From the NCBI RefSeq assembly GCF_003570705.1, contig NZ_QWVT01000013.1:1-64000 (forward strand): a stretch of DNA of 64,000 bases, read 5' to 3'. This DNA is from Mesobacillus zeae. GTDB taxonomy: Bacteria; Bacillota; Bacilli; Bacillales; Cytobacillaceae. Below the pieces are notes generated by a model, which saw only the letters and a list, made by a program, of their open reading frames with translations, was not told the DNA's origin and ran no database searches. This document shows positions 12,838-22,390 of this stretch, piece after piece. The translations under genes were made by a program, and so were the position numbers. Each line of letters starts with the position of its first letter. Position 1 is the stretch's first letter.

Positions 12838-13188
12838 TCATCCTTTTTCCAGAAACTGTGCGTGAACATCAATGTTGCCACCAAGCAAAACCGTTGCCAA
12901 GTGCTTTTCAGGTGCTGTTGCCACCTCTTTATACATTCTGTCAATATACAAATGGCTGGCCTCGGGAAATTCCCGTTTAAACTGTTTCCGGAGCTTTTCG
13001 CCTGACTCATCGGCATCGACAAGGATGTAGACGTCTTTATTAAACAAGCTTTCAATCAGTTCATCGAGTTTAGCTATACCAATCGTTCCGTTTGTACAGA
13101 TAATTTCAACAGGTTCATTCAGCAAACCTTGAACCTTTTTTCGATCGGATGATCCTTCGACAATGAGAACCTTTTCTAATTCCACCAT
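12838..13188 (-). CDS. yusF: Toprim-domain protein (YusF-like)
   Basis: Single Toprim domain of 116 residues, the metal-binding fold of primases, topoisomerases and RNase M5. The conserved Glu is in VLIVEGSSDRKKVQ at the N-terminus and the DxD pair is in ILVDADESGEKLRK. A GTG at 13200 is also in frame; ATG 13188 sits 8 bases after GGCGGTGG and gives the N-terminus MVELEKVLIVEG, so it is used. Stand-alone Toprim proteins of this kind have no agreed function. Confidence 0.82.
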   Translation of the reverse strand: MVELEKVLIVEGSSDRKKVQGLLNEPVEIICTNGTIGIAKLDELIESLFNKDVYILVDADESGEKLRKQFKREFPEASHLYIDRMYKEVATAPEKHLATVLLGGNIDVHAQFLEKG

Positions 13189-13346
13189 GCTAATTACCAC
13201 CGCCAGATTTATCGATACTTTACATTATTATCCTTTTCCGGAAATGTTTGTGCTGTAGTCACTGTTGTTATATCTATTGTCACTTTTTTTACGTCATTTT
13301 GCAAAAATATTGAATCGCACCTTGCATCTACGCTTTAAGCACATAG

Positions 13347-13367
13347 AAAAAAGCGGGTAATTCCCGC
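13347..13367 (-). terminator. Terminator after yusG
   Basis: Stem GCGGG / CCCGC with loop TAATT, followed on the minus strand by six T residues, directly behind the yusG stop codon. Confidence 0.7.
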
Positions 13368-13370
13368 CAT

Positions 13371-13610
13371 TTAACACCAGCCGCCCTCGTCGCAATCTGT
13401 ATACCTTGGCTGGGACTCCGAAGGAACGGATACATTCTGGTAAATCTTTTGCGCTTTTGCTTCATAATGGTTCTCAAGGTCAATTTCCATACTTTCAGGC
13501 AGGGTAATAACTCCAATCTTCTCTTGCTCAAGATATAGGGCGATTCCTCCCTTTTCAAGCTTTCCTATTATTCGGTCGGTTACATCCAGCTTTTTTTCCT
13601 CCAAAGCCAT
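13371..13610 (-). CDS. yusG: YusG family protein of unknown function
   Basis: Acidic protein of 79 residues with an N-terminal strand-rich half (ALYLEQEKIGVITLP) and a C-terminal tail ending DCDEGGWC. The two Cys residues in the tail could bind metal or be redox active; this is inference. It stands between gcvH and yusF as in B. subtilis and has its own terminator. No known domain was recognised, so only the family name by synteny is offered. Confidence 0.7.
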   Translation of the reverse strand: MALEEKKLDVTDRIIGKLEKGGIALYLEQEKIGVITLPESMEIDLENHYEAKAQKIYQNVSVPSESQPRYTDCDEGGWC

Positions 13611-13690
13611 TTACAGCACACCTTTCTTTTCCGCAGGAGGTTATTTTTTAAAGATAGTCTGCCCTGTTTCGCAGAAACACACTAATCTTG

Positions 13691-13726
13691 CAAAAAAAAA
13701 GCGTCCCTGATAACAGGAACGCTTTT
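13691..13726 (-). terminator. Terminator of gcvH
   Basis: Stem AGCGTCCCTG / CAGGAACGCT (one mismatch) with loop ATAA, followed on the minus strand by nine T residues, just after the gcvH stop. Confidence 0.85.
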
Positions 13727-13736
13727 GGGCCGCTCT

Positions 13737-14117
13737 TTATTCGTTTGTCATTTCTTCATATTTTTCTGGAGTCATCAGGTTGTCCAGTTCACTGGCATCG
13801 GAAAGTTCAATGACAACCATCCATGCTTTCTCATATGGAGATTCATTAACGAATTCAGGGCTATCATTAAGCTCTTCGTTCACTTCGATGACCTTCCCGG
13901 AAACAGGCGCATAAAGCTCGGAAACAGTCTTTACAGATTCAACGCTACCAAAAGGCTCATCAGCTGTTACAGTGTCTCCGACTTCCGGAAGCTCTACGAA
14001 AACGATATCTCCCAGTTCAGATTGTGCGAAATCGGTAATGCCGACACGTACTTTTTCCCCTTCGGATTTGACCCACTCGTGTTCTTCAGAATAGCGTAAT
14101 TCTTTTGGTGTATTCAT
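13737..14117 (-). CDS. gcvH: Glycine cleavage system H protein
   Basis: Lipoyl carrier of 126 residues. The lipoylated lysine is Lys63 in [17 protein letters not shown]. It shuttles the aminomethyl group between the P, T and L proteins of the glycine cleavage system, and in Bacillus it is also needed for lipoate relay to other E2 subunits. The other gcv genes are not in the window, as in B. subtilis where gcvH stands alone in the yus region. Confidence 0.97.
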   Translation of the reverse strand: MNTPKELRYSEEHEWVKSEGEKVRVGITDFAQSELGDIVFVELPEVGDTVTADEPFGSVESVKTVSELYAPVSGKVIEVNEELNDSPEFVNESPYEKAWMVVIELSDASELDNLMTPEKYEEMTNE

Positions 14118-14190
14118 CAGTATCCCTCCACTATATGTTTAAATCCAAACAAGCCGCCAAAGCGTCCTTATTCGGAAACTTCCCCTGTAC

Positions 14191-14550
14191 TTATGATAGC
14201 CAAGTATTTCTGTACTCTTCTTCCTTAAAGCCGACTGTAACCTTTTTGCCGTCTGTCAGCAGCGGACGTTTGATCAGCATCCCATCGGATGCGAGCAAAT
14301 CGAGCAGTTCCGATTCGGAAGCTATTTTTACTTTGTCTTTCAATCCCAATTCCCGGTATTTCTGCCCACTCGTGTTAAAAAACTTCCTGAGCTCCAGTCC
14401 GCTTTTCTTATATAGCTCTTCAAGTTCAGACCGGGAAGGTGGATGTTCTACAATATGTAATTCATTGTAAGATACCCCATTTGCATCAAGCCACTTTTTT
14501 GCATTGCGGCATGTTCCGCATTTTGGATACCAGTAGAAGGTCAATGCCAT
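14191..14550 (-). CDS. yusI: ArsC/Spx-family thioredoxin-fold protein (YusI-like)
   Basis: Protein of 119 residues with the CxxC motif CGTC at the N-terminus (FYWYPKCGTCRNAKKWLD) and the conserved RPLL of the ArsC/Spx family near residue 90. Spx itself acts on RNA polymerase; YusI-type members are annotated only as arsenate reductase family proteins and usually do not reduce arsenate. Two start codons, 14553 and 14550, are adjacent; the second is taken. Function unknown. Confidence 0.8.
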   Translation of the reverse strand: MALTFYWYPKCGTCRNAKKWLDANGVSYNELHIVEHPPSRSELEELYKKSGLELRKFFNTSGQKYRELGLKDKVKIASESELLDLLASDGMLIKRPLLTDGKKVTVGFKEEEYRNTWLS

Positions 14551-14702
14551 CATTTCACCACCCAGAGTTTCTTTTCCGGGTAAATACCCTATACACGGAT
14601 ATTACCATACCTTTATATCACAATTCTAACATTGAGTGCTCCAATTTTCCAAAATCTTTTTTATTAGGGCACCATTCGCCAGCAAATCATTTTTTCATCA
14701 GG

Positions 14703-14742
14703 AAAAAAGGCTCCCTTCCAAAAGGAAGAGAGCCTGCTTTTA
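14703..14742 (-). terminator. Terminator of the fadN-fadA-fadE operon
   Basis: Stem AGGCTCCCTTCC / GGAAGAGAGCCT (one mismatch) around AAAA, followed on the minus strand by a T run, located just after the fadE stop codon. Confidence 0.85.
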
Positions 14743-14747
14743 GAAGA

Positions 14748-16532
14748 TTAAACGACAAACTTCTCACTATCGATCAGCCTGTCTGCGGCTTCACGCTTCT
14801 TCGCGATCACATTGATCGGCGTGAAGCGGGTAAATTTTCTCAAAGCGGAAGTCAGCATGCGCAGCGTATCGCCCTGCTCTGTTGCAACAAGTGTTTCCTT
14901 GGCATCCTGTTCAATTTCGTTAAAGGCTTCCTGACAAAAAATCTGTGTATAGAGTAACTTTTGGCTATTCTTTTCAAGCCCTTCTTTCTTAATGGCTTTT
15001 TCGGTCCGCAAGACAACTGACTCCATTGCATAAGCATTTGAGACAAGATCAGCAATATTCACAAGGATTTCCTGCTCTTGGTCAATGGCCTTTCCGAATT
15101 TCTGGGCAGCAAGGCCTGTTGCAAGCAGTGCAATTTTTTTCGCATTCTTTACAAGGTATTTCTCCTGTGCAAGCGGCTCGTCGCCTGGCTCTTCAGGCAT
15201 CATCATCATCAATTCTTCCTGCAGTGCCTGGGCTTTTTGGAAAAGCGGAAGCTCGTTCTTCAATGCTTTTCTCAAGTATGTTCCAGGTACAAGCAGGCGG
15301 TTGATTTCATTCGTGCCCTCAAAAATACGGTTAATCCGGGAATCACGGTAAGCCCGCTCAATTTCGTATTCCTGCATGAAACCATATCCTCCGTGAAGCT
15401 GAACACCTTCATCAACTACGTAATCAAGTACTTCTGTCGCAAAAAACTTATTCAGGGAGCATTCGATCGCGTATTCCGCGATGGAATCAGCAACCGCTTT
15501 TCCGTTGTTAATTTCCTCTTCGCTCAGCCTGCTCATCCTGTCTTCGAACATACCGACAGTACGGTATACAGAGCTTTCAGCGGCATATATTTTCGAAGCC
15601 ATCGTTCCGAGCTTTTCCTTCGTCAGGTTAAACTGAGAAATAGGCGTCTTGAACTGCTGGCGCTGGTTTGTATACTTGACTGTCAGGCCAAACGCCTGCT
15701 TTGCTCCACCAACAACGCCTACACCTAGCTTATAACGGCCGATATTCAGGATATTGAATGCAATCACATGCCCTTTGCCCGCAACACCAAGCAGGTTTTC
15801 CACAGGCACTTCGGCATCTTCAAGTATCAATGTTCTTGTTGAAGAGCTCTTGATTCCCATTTTCTTTTCTTCTGCCCCAGTGGAAACGCCCGGGAATTCG
15901 CGTTCCACAATAAACGCGGAGAACTGCTCGCCATCAATTTTTGCGTATACAACAAACACATCAGCAAAGCCTGCATTTGTAATCCACTGTTTCTCGCCAT
16001 TGAGAACATAATGAGTTCCCTCAGCATTGAGCTTTGCAGTCGTTCTTGCGCCAAGAGCATCCGATCCTGAACCCGGCTCTGTCAGCGCGTAGGCCGCAAG
16101 CTTCTCTCCAGTCGCCAGAAGCGGAAGGTATTTTTGCTTTTGCTGCTCATTGCCGAAGAGAACGATTGGAAGGGAGCCAATCCCTACATGTGCGCCATGG
16201 GTGATGCCAAAACCGCCTGCCCTCGACATTTTCTCGGCTATCAGAGCTGAACTGATTTTATCAAGGCTAAGGCCGCCGTATTCTTCCGGTACATCAGCTC
16301 CAAGCAACCCCAGGTCTCCAGCCTTTTTCAATAGTTTTACAGAGCGGTGGAATTCATGGTTTTCTAAATGCTCCACCTCTGGCAGCACTTCGTTCTCAAC
16401 GAAGTCCTCGGCTGTCTTAGCAATCATTTTCTGTTCATCCGTATAATCCTCCGGAGTAAACATTTGGTCACTAGTTACTTCTTCAATAATAAAACTGCCG
16501 CCCTTTAAGAGTTTATCAGTTTGATTTGCCAT
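14748..16532 (-). CDS. fadE: Acyl-CoA dehydrogenase FadE
   Basis: FAD-dependent acyl-CoA dehydrogenase, 594 residues, the length of B. subtilis FadE (YusJ). It catalyses the first step of fatty acid beta-oxidation. Recognisable parts are the LTEPGSGSDA stretch near residue 152, NGEKQWITNAGFADVF, and the QLHGGYGFMQEY region in the C-terminal catalytic domain, followed by the extra C-terminal helical part of this subgroup. Third gene of fadN-fadA-fadE, 60 bp after fadA. Confidence 0.94.
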   Translation of the reverse strand: MANQTDKLLKGGSFIIEEVTSDQMFTPEDYTDEQKMIAKTAEDFVENEVLPEVEHLENHEFHRSVKLLKKAGDLGLLGADVPEEYGGLSLDKISSALIAEKMSRAGGFGITHGAHVGIGSLPIVLFGNEQQKQKYLPLLATGEKLAAYALTEPGSGSDALGARTTAKLNAEGTHYVLNGEKQWITNAGFADVFVVYAKIDGEQFSAFIVEREFPGVSTGAEEKKMGIKSSSTRTLILEDAEVPVENLLGVAGKGHVIAFNILNIGRYKLGVGVVGGAKQAFGLTVKYTNQRQQFKTPISQFNLTKEKLGTMASKIYAAESSVYRTVGMFEDRMSRLSEEEINNGKAVADSIAEYAIECSLNKFFATEVLDYVVDEGVQLHGGYGFMQEYEIERAYRDSRINRIFEGTNEINRLLVPGTYLRKALKNELPLFQKAQALQEELMMMMPEEPGDEPLAQEKYLVKNAKKIALLATGLAAQKFGKAIDQEQEILVNIADLVSNAYAMESVVLRTEKAIKKEGLEKNSQKLLYTQIFCQEAFNEIEQDAKETLVATEQGDTLRMLTSALRKFTRFTPINVIAKKREAADRLIDSEKFVV

Positions 16533-16592
16533 TAGTAGATTCCTCCCTGTTTTTCATCAAATTGCCGAGGGGTACTCCCTCGCTAGCTGTGA

Positions 16593-17768
16593 TTAAAGAA
16601 GTTCAAATACACCTGCCGCACCCATACCGCCGCCAATGCACATTGTGACTATGCCAAACTGCTCGTTGCGGCGTTTCATTTCGTGAATCAGTGAAAGTGT
16701 GAGTTTTGCACCGGTACAGCCAAGAGGATGGCCGAGAGCAATCGCTCCACCATTTACATTGACTTTATTTTCATCAAGCCCGAGCTCGCGAATGACCTGA
16801 ATCGATTGAGAGGCAAACGCTTCATTCAGTTCAATCAGCCCAATATCGGATAACTCCAATCCTGCCAACTTAAGCGCTTTCGGAATAGCTACAACTGGGC
16901 CGATACCCATGATTTGCGGCGGTACACCCCCAAGGGCGAATGATCTGAACTTTGCCAGTGGCTTCATTCCAAGCGAATCCGCTTTTTCCCCATCCATGAC
17001 CATAACAGCCGCAGCACCGTCGCTCGTTTGCGATGAGTTTCCTGCCGTAACCGTTCCTGTCACAGAGAAAGCTGGACGCAGCTTAGAAAGGACTTCGACA
17101 GTTGTTCCCGACCGTACACCTTCGTCCTGCGTAAACTGGAACGTTTTCTCAACGAGCTTGTTATCCTTCCCGACAGTACGCGAAGCAACCTCAACTGCGA
17201 CAGTTTCATCAGCATATTTTCCGTCTTCGAGTGCTTTTGCAGCACGCTGATGGCTGCGGACAGCGAATGCATCCTGCTCCTCTCGGGAAATCCCATATTT
17301 TTTAGCTACTTCCTCGGCAGTATGACCCATTCCCATATAATACTCGGGAGCGGATTCAGCAAGCTTCGAGTTTGGCCGAACTACATGTCCCATCATCGGA
17401 ACCATACTCATGGATTCAGCGCCGCCGGCAATGATGGTGTCAGCGTGGCCAATCATGATTTTTTCCGCTGCGTAAGCGATTGTCTGCAGGCCAGATGAAC
17501 AATACCGGTTGACCGTTACTGCTGGGACCTCATGCGACAAACCGGCAAGCGCACCGATATTGCGTGCCATATTCAAGCCCTGTTCAGCTTCCGGCATCGC
17601 GCAGCCAATAATAAGGTCATCGATATTTCCTTCATAATTGCCTGCGCGTTTCAAAGTCTCCCTGACGGCAATTGCTCCCAAATCATCCGGACGGACATTC
17701 GCAAGCGAGCCTTTTCTCGCTCTTCCTACCGGTGTACGTGCACCGGCAACGATAACCGCTTCTCTCAT
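16593..17768 (-). CDS. fadA: Acetyl-CoA acyltransferase (3-ketoacyl-CoA thiolase) FadA
   Basis: Thiolase of 391 residues. The nucleophilic cysteine is in [11 protein letters not shown] near residue 89, and the C-terminal active-site motifs [16 protein letters not shown] and [10 protein letters not shown] are present. It cleaves 3-ketoacyl-CoA to acetyl-CoA and a shortened acyl-CoA, the last step of beta-oxidation. It lies between fadN and fadE in the operon. Confidence 0.96.
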   Translation of the reverse strand: MREAVIVAGARTPVGRARKGSLANVRPDDLGAIAVRETLKRAGNYEGNIDDLIIGCAMPEAEQGLNMARNIGALAGLSHEVPAVTVNRYCSSGLQTIAYAAEKIMIGHADTIIAGGAESMSMVPMMGHVVRPNSKLAESAPEYYMGMGHTAEEVAKKYGISREEQDAFAVRSHQRAAKALEDGKYADETVAVEVASRTVGKDNKLVEKTFQFTQDEGVRSGTTVEVLSKLRPAFSVTGTVTAGNSSQTSDGAAAVMVMDGEKADSLGMKPLAKFRSFALGGVPPQIMGIGPVVAIPKALKLAGLELSDIGLIELNEAFASQSIQVIRELGLDENKVNVNGGAIALGHPLGCTGAKLTLSLIHEMKRRNEQFGIVTMCIGGGMGAAGVFELL

Positions 17769-17840
17769 CTCATTCCCTCTCTTCCTTTAAGTTCATCATC
17801 TATGTTTAGATGCCAGTTTCCGATTAGCTTTTGTTTAGGA

Positions 17841-20222
17841 TTAGTTGCGGAGAGGCTTGCCCTTGACGAGCATATGCTGCATACGCTGCTGGGATTTCGG
17901 CTCGGCTACAAGGCTCAGGAAGGCTTCCCTCTCAAGGTTCAGCAAATACTCTTCATCCACCAATGTGCCGTATGGAACCTTACCGCCGCTGATGACATAG
18001 GCAAGCTTCCTGGCAATCTTCAGGTCGTGCTCGGAAATGTAGCCTGACAAGTGCATTGTCTGTGCTGCAAGAAGTAATGTTGCATATCCTGGTTCTCCGG
18101 CAACAGGAATCTTTTTCTTCATTGGTGCGGTATAGCCTTTTTCATACAATGAAAGAACCGCTTGTTTAGCATCGTGTATTAAATGGTCACCATTTACGCT
18201 GATGCCGTCAAACTTATTGAGGAAGTTATTTTCTCTTGCTTCTTCTCCAGAAGTGGATACCTTAGCCATTGCAATCGTTTCAAAGACCTTGTTTGCCACT
18301 TTTTGAAGGTCAAACTCAACCCCGTTCGGAATTCCTTCAACATGCTTGATATACAGCTCTTTGTTTCCGCCACCACCAGGTATCAGGCCTACTCCCGCTT
18401 CGACAAGGCCCATATAGGTTTCCATCGATGCCTGGATGTGCGCAGCCGGAAGGCAGACCTCCGCACCGCCTCCAAGCGTCATTCCGAAAGGTGCTGCCAC
18501 AACCGGCTTGGAACTGTATTTGATTTTCATCATTGCCTGCTGGAAATGGCGGACAACGAGGTCGATATCAAATAGATTGTCGTCCTGCGCTTCCATCAGG
18601 ATCATAGCAAGATTGGCCCCGACACAGAAGTTCTTGCCCTGATTCCCGATTACAAGTCCTTTAAAGTTCTTTTCAACTTCTTCCACCGCAAAATTGATCA
18701 TCTGGGTGATGTCCATGCCAATCGCGTTATTCGGAGAATGGAATTCAAGCAGCGCAACGCCATCCCCAAGGTCAATCAAGCTTGCCCCGCTGTTCTTTTT
18801 GATGACACCCTTTTGTTTTTTGAGCTGTCTCAGGCTGATGTTTTTCGGATTATTTTCAACAGGCAGGTATTCACCGTTATGAAAATAGGAGGTCTGCCCA
18901 TTCTCTTCTTTGTAAAAAGATGTAAAGCCACTGCCTATCATGTCCTTGATCCAGCCAGGGACTTCGGATCCTTCCGCTTCCATCTTTTTAAGGGATTTTT
19001 CAAGCCCCAGTGCATCCCAGGCTTCAAACGGACCCATATCCCAGCCAAAGCCCCATTTCATCGCGCGGTCAATTGCCACGATCGTATCAGCAATTGTTCC
19101 GTGCAATTGTGCCGAATAGATGAGGACGGGAATGAATATATTCCAGAGAAGTTCACCTGCACGGTCCTGTGCGTACACAACTGCCTTCAGCTTATTCGCA
19201 GCGCCTTTTTCCTGCTTGCTGATTTCAATTGAAGCTGCTTTTAGTTTTTTACGTGGGCCGTACTCAAGTGTATGTGGATCAAGTTCCAGTATTTCTTTCC
19301 CCTTTTTCAGGAAGAAACCTTGGCCCGATTTGCTTCCAAGCCATCCTTTATCCAGCATTTCTTTCATGAATCCAGGAACTTCGAATACTTCTTGTTCCTG
19401 GCCTTCGACCTGCCCATGAACGTTGTTCGCCACATGGACAAACGTATCTAAGCCTACTACGTCAAGCGTGCGGAAAGTCGCGCTCTTCGGCCGCCCAATC
19501 AGCGGGCCTGTAACAGAATCGACTTCACCGATGCTGTATCCGCCTTTCAGCATTTCCCTGACGGTGACAAGCAGGCCGTATGTACCAATCCTGTTGCCAA
19601 TGAAGTTCGGTGTATCCTTGGCTTCGACTACGCCTTTGCCAAGCCTGTCTTCGCCGAACGTTTTCATGAACGAAAGGATTTCCGGGTCTGTGTCTTTTGT
19701 AGGAATGACTTCAAGCAATTTTAAGTAGCGCGGCGGATTAAAAAAGTGGGTTCCCAGAAAGTGTTTCCGGAAATCCTCAGACCGTCCTTCAGCCATTGCT
19801 TCTACAGAGATTCCCGATGTATTTGAGCTGACAATGCTTCCTTGCTTACGATATTTGTCAACGCTTTCAAAAACTTTCTTCTTAATCTCAAGGTTTTCGA
19901 CAACTACTTCGATGATCCAGTCGACATCTTTCAGACGGGGCATATCATCTTCAAAATTGCCGGCCTCAATCAAATTAAGGTTTTTCTTTGAGGCAAGCGG
20001 AGCCGGTTTTTGCTTTAGCAGCTTCTGAATAGCTCCCTCGGCAAAGCGGCTGCGGACACTCCTATCTACCAGCGTGAGTCCTTTCGCTTTTTCCCCTTCT
20101 GTTAGCTCGCGCGGTACGATATCAAGCAGCAATGTCGGTATCCCGATGTTTGCCAGATGTGCAGCGATTCCCGATCCCATAACCCCAGATCCTAATACAG
20201 CGGCCCTTTGAATTTGTCGCAT
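17841..20222 (-). CDS. fadN: 3-hydroxyacyl-CoA dehydrogenase / enoyl-CoA hydratase FadN
   Basis: Two-domain beta-oxidation enzyme of 793 residues. The N-terminal 3-hydroxyacyl-CoA dehydrogenase has the NAD site GSGVMGSGIAAHLA at residues 11-24 and FNPPRYLKLLEVIPT. The enoyl-CoA hydratase domain is at the C-terminal side (GKNFCVGANLAM and LIPGGGGNKEL). This domain order (dehydrogenase first) is that of B. subtilis FadN (YusL) and is the reverse of E. coli FadB. First gene of the fad operon behind a FadR-type operator. Confidence 0.95.
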   Translation of the reverse strand: MRQIQRAAVLGSGVMGSGIAAHLANIGIPTLLLDIVPRELTEGEKAKGLTLVDRSVRSRFAEGAIQKLLKQKPAPLASKKNLNLIEAGNFEDDMPRLKDVDWIIEVVVENLEIKKKVFESVDKYRKQGSIVSSNTSGISVEAMAEGRSEDFRKHFLGTHFFNPPRYLKLLEVIPTKDTDPEILSFMKTFGEDRLGKGVVEAKDTPNFIGNRIGTYGLLVTVREMLKGGYSIGEVDSVTGPLIGRPKSATFRTLDVVGLDTFVHVANNVHGQVEGQEQEVFEVPGFMKEMLDKGWLGSKSGQGFFLKKGKEILELDPHTLEYGPRKKLKAASIEISKQEKGAANKLKAVVYAQDRAGELLWNIFIPVLIYSAQLHGTIADTIVAIDRAMKWGFGWDMGPFEAWDALGLEKSLKKMEAEGSEVPGWIKDMIGSGFTSFYKEENGQTSYFHNGEYLPVENNPKNISLRQLKKQKGVIKKNSGASLIDLGDGVALLEFHSPNNAIGMDITQMINFAVEEVEKNFKGLVIGNQGKNFCVGANLAMILMEAQDDNLFDIDLVVRHFQQAMMKIKYSSKPVVAAPFGMTLGGGAEVCLPAAHIQASMETYMGLVEAGVGLIPGGGGNKELYIKHVEGIPNGVEFDLQKVANKVFETIAMAKVSTSGEEARENNFLNKFDGISVNGDHLIHDAKQAVLSLYEKGYTAPMKKKIPVAGEPGYATLLLAAQTMHLSGYISEHDLKIARKLAYVISGGKVPYGTLVDEEYLLNLEREAFLSLVAEPKSQQRMQHMLVKGKPLRN

Positions 20223-20253
20223 TGTATTTGTCTTCCCCCTTTGACAAAATTCT

Positions 20254-20271
20254 TGAATGAATACTCATTCA
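20254..20271 (-). promoter_or_regulatory. FadR operator of the fad operon
   Basis: TGAATGAATACTCATTCA is an 18-bp near-perfect inverted repeat, the form bound by the TetR-type FadR (YsiA) of Bacillus. It lies between the putative promoter and the fadN start. A second partial copy (ATGAGTGAATGAGT) follows at 20289-20302. Long-chain acyl-CoA should release the repressor. Confidence 0.85.
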
Positions 20272-20315
20272 TTTTTATGCTAAAAAAAATGAGTGAATGA
20301 GTTTTGTTACTTAAT

Positions 20316-20344
20316 ACTATAGAATATTTCGAAACTTTGCGCAA
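20316..20344 (-). promoter_or_regulatory. Putative sigma-A promoter of fadN
   Basis: On the minus strand TTGCGC (20339-20344), a 17-base gap and TATAGT (20316-20321). The FadR site begins about 45 bp downstream of the -10 box, a position suited to blocking elongation. Confidence 0.5.
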
Positions 20345-20438
20345 TGGTTAGGTATTGAAAAATAAAAATTTTTAGAAATTTTTATTTTTGGCTTGGATGG
20401 CGTTTATTGGGTCACTATAAAATAGGGAGGTGATGATG

Positions 20439-20570
20439 ATGGCAAGATTGAAAAAAGATCCATCCAAACGCGGAGTAAGCGCTGCAAGCGTTAAGGGAAA
20501 CGCTGGCCCTTCCGATAACCACCAAGGTATCAACAAGGTCAACAGCCAAAACAGCCAGTATAAAAAGTAA
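20439..20570 (+). CDS. yuzL: YuzL family small protein
   Basis: Very short gene of 43 residues, basic and polar, with the family pattern LKKDPSKRGVSAASVKGNAG near the start. Three ATG codons occur in a row at 20433, 20436 and 20439; the third has the best distance from GGGAGGTG and gives MARLKKDPSK. YuzL-type proteins are found widely in Bacillaceae and have no known role. It is divergent from fadN and ends at a bidirectional terminator shared with fadM. Confidence 0.8.
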   Translation: MARLKKDPSKRGVSAASVKGNAGPSDNHQGINKVNSQNSQYKK

Positions 20571-20596
20571 TACTCTCCTTTTCATAACAAGCAAAA

Positions 20597-20625
20597 GCCA
20601 GGCCGCAGAAAGGGCCTGGCGTTCA
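20597..20625. terminator. Bidirectional terminator between yuzL and fadM
   Basis: Stem GCCAGGCC / GGCCTGGC with an 8-base loop (20597-20620), located between the convergent genes yuzL (+) and fadM (-). Only a weak T run follows on the plus strand. Confidence 0.65.
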
Positions 20626-21543
20626 TTATTTCTTAAACATTCCTTTGAGCACAAAAGCTACATTTGCAGGGCGTTCAGCCAGGCGGCGCATGAAATAGCC
20701 GTACCAGTCTGTGCCATATGGGACATAGACACGCATGGTGTAGCCTTCCTGTACAAGCTCTTTTTGGCGCTCAGGCATGATACCGTAAAGCATTTGGAAT
20801 TCAAACTGGCTGTTCGGGATATTAAGCTCTTTTACCAGTTGTTTCGTATAATTGATGATTTCGTCATCATGACTTGCTACAGCAGTATAGTTGCCGTTTT
20901 GCAAATGCATTTTGATGATTTTCTTAAGGTTCTCGTCCACGTCCTTCTTTTCGGGAAATGCCACTTCAGGAGATTCCTTATAGGCTCCCTTTACAAGACG
21001 GAGATTTGGCGAGTAATCGTTTAAATCCATAATATCCTTTTCCGTACGGTACAAGTATGCTTGGATGACCGTACCGATATTGTCATACTCGGACCGAAGC
21101 TGCTTAAATACTTCAATGGTTTTGCCGCAGCGTGAATAGTCCTCCATATCAATTGTAACAAAGACATTGTTCTCTTTAGCAGCTTCTAAGATTCGCCTCA
21201 TGTTTCCCATCACAAGCTCATCGGAAATATCGAGCCCCATTGACGTCATTTTCAGGCTGAGCTGGGATTTCAGCTTTTCGCGCCCAATCGCCCTGATCGC
21301 TTCAATCGATTGGTTAGCCATTTCATTGGCTTCTGCTTCATTGTCAACAAATTCACCCAGATAATCAATTGTGACAACAAGGCCCTTTGAGTTGAGCTCT
21401 TTAATGACCTTAACAGCCTGATCGATTGTTTCCCCGGCAACAAACCGCCCCGCGCCGAATCTCAGGCCATATTTTTTTGCAAGTTTGGTTAAAGACCTGT
21501 TTTTTGACAGGAAAAGAAAAAAGTCTTTCATTATTTTTTCCAT
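20626..21543 (-). CDS. fadM: Proline dehydrogenase
   Basis: FAD-dependent proline dehydrogenase (PRODH) of 305 residues with a TIM-barrel pattern. Typical segments are TIDYLGEFV, VFVTIDMEDYSRC, LRLVKGAYKE, and the C-terminal RVYVPYGTDWYGYFMRRLAERP that carries the proline-binding YxxRRLxER motif. It oxidises proline to pyrroline-5-carboxylate. The ATG at 21543 is chosen over 21576 because AGGGGAG lies 10 bases upstream. B. subtilis names the syntenic gene fadM (yusM). Confidence 0.9.
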   Translation of the reverse strand: MEKIMKDFFLFLSKNRSLTKLAKKYGLRFGAGRFVAGETIDQAVKVIKELNSKGLVVTIDYLGEFVDNEAEANEMANQSIEAIRAIGREKLKSQLSLKMTSMGLDISDELVMGNMRRILEAAKENNVFVTIDMEDYSRCGKTIEVFKQLRSEYDNIGTVIQAYLYRTEKDIMDLNDYSPNLRLVKGAYKESPEVAFPEKKDVDENLKKIIKMHLQNGNYTAVASHDDEIINYTKQLVKELNIPNSQFEFQMLYGIMPERQKELVQEGYTMRVYVPYGTDWYGYFMRRLAERPANVAFVLKGMFKK

Positions 21544-21759
21544 CTCTGTTATTCTCCCCTTTGAAAACGTTTGCAAAACAGCCTTATTTTTCGATATTTT
21601 GTATAAATTCAGGCTTTACTACCATATTATCATTTTTCTGTTTTTTTGAAAATTATTTTCGTAGAAAAATGTTCTTATTTGTCGATTCCACCCTGGAATA
21701 CTTTTATCCCATATGTGGAAAGATAGGCAAGAATTGAGAATTATATAGGAGGGAAAATA

Positions 21760-22038
21760 ATGCAGCAGCAAAACATGAACAATCAGGAACAGCAAGGGCA
21801 AATGCAGATGCAGCAGCCCCCTGAAGTCATTTCTGTGAAAGATTCGCTTTATTTGACAGACATGCTTTCATGGAATCTCCTTGCGATGAAGAAAGCCCAT
21901 TTTTTCGCGCAACAGTGCAATGACTCCGAGATCAAGCTTGAATTGGAAAGGTGCGGGGAAATGCATCAGCGCCATTACGAGCGGATTCTGTCCCGCCTCC
22001 ACAGCAGCCAGAATCAAAAGAATGCAGGAATGCAGTAA
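21760..22038 (+). CDS. yusN: CotF-type spore coat protein, short form
   Basis: Protein of 92 residues: a Gln- and Met-rich N-terminal 20 residues, then a helical stretch with VKDSLYLTDMLSWNLLAMKKAHFFAQQC typical of CotF/YusN spore coat proteins. GGAGGG lies 8 bases before the ATG. It is followed after 13 bp by a second CotF-like gene, so the pair is probably one sporulation unit. The symbol is by synteny with yusM-yusN. Confidence 0.72.
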   Translation: MQQQNMNNQEQQGQMQMQQPPEVISVKDSLYLTDMLSWNLLAMKKAHFFAQQCNDSEIKLELERCGEMHQRHYERILSRLHSSQNQKNAGMQ

Positions 22039-22051
22039 AGGAGGAAATAAA

Positions 22052-22390
22052 ATGACCCAAAACCAGCAAAAAATACAAAACCCTGAAACGAAAATCAACA
22101 AAACCCCTGAGATGAACGACAGGGATTTTATCAATGATTTCCTGACAACCGAAAAATATATGACCGGCTCCTATTCAACGACGTTAAATGAACTAAGCCA
22201 CGACAGCCTGTATCAGGAAATCGCATCCATTTTCAACGAAACGCAAGACGCCCAGCGCACCCTGTACAACCTGATGTTCAGAAAAGGCTGGTACGGTATC
22301 GAAGCCGCCGAATCACAAAAACTTGAGCAGTCACATCAGCAGTTCCAAGGCTATTCATCCCAGTTCCCATACGGGGGTAGACTTCAATAA
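22052..22390 (+). CDS. CotF-type spore coat protein
   Basis: Protein of 112 residues with the CotF-family helical core: MNDRDFINDFLTTEKYMTGS, then ELSHDSLYQEIASIFNETQ and TLYNLMFRKGWY. The ATG at 22052 follows AAAGGAGG at the right distance; a longer frame to 21920 overlaps the preceding coat gene and is not likely. A Gln/Tyr/Gly-rich tail ends the protein, as in several coat proteins. Expression in the mother cell is expected but no sigma-K promoter was identified. Confidence 0.8.
   Translation: MTQNQQKIQNPETKINKTPEMNDRDFINDFLTTEKYMTGSYSTTLNELSHDSLYQEIASIFNETQDAQRTLYNLMFRKGWYGIEAAESQKLEQSHQQFQGYSSQFPYGGRLQ

Noticed and set aside
15078-15728. Open frame of 216 residues antisense to fadE
   Set aside because: Shadow of fadE; no domain was recognised and start context is poor.
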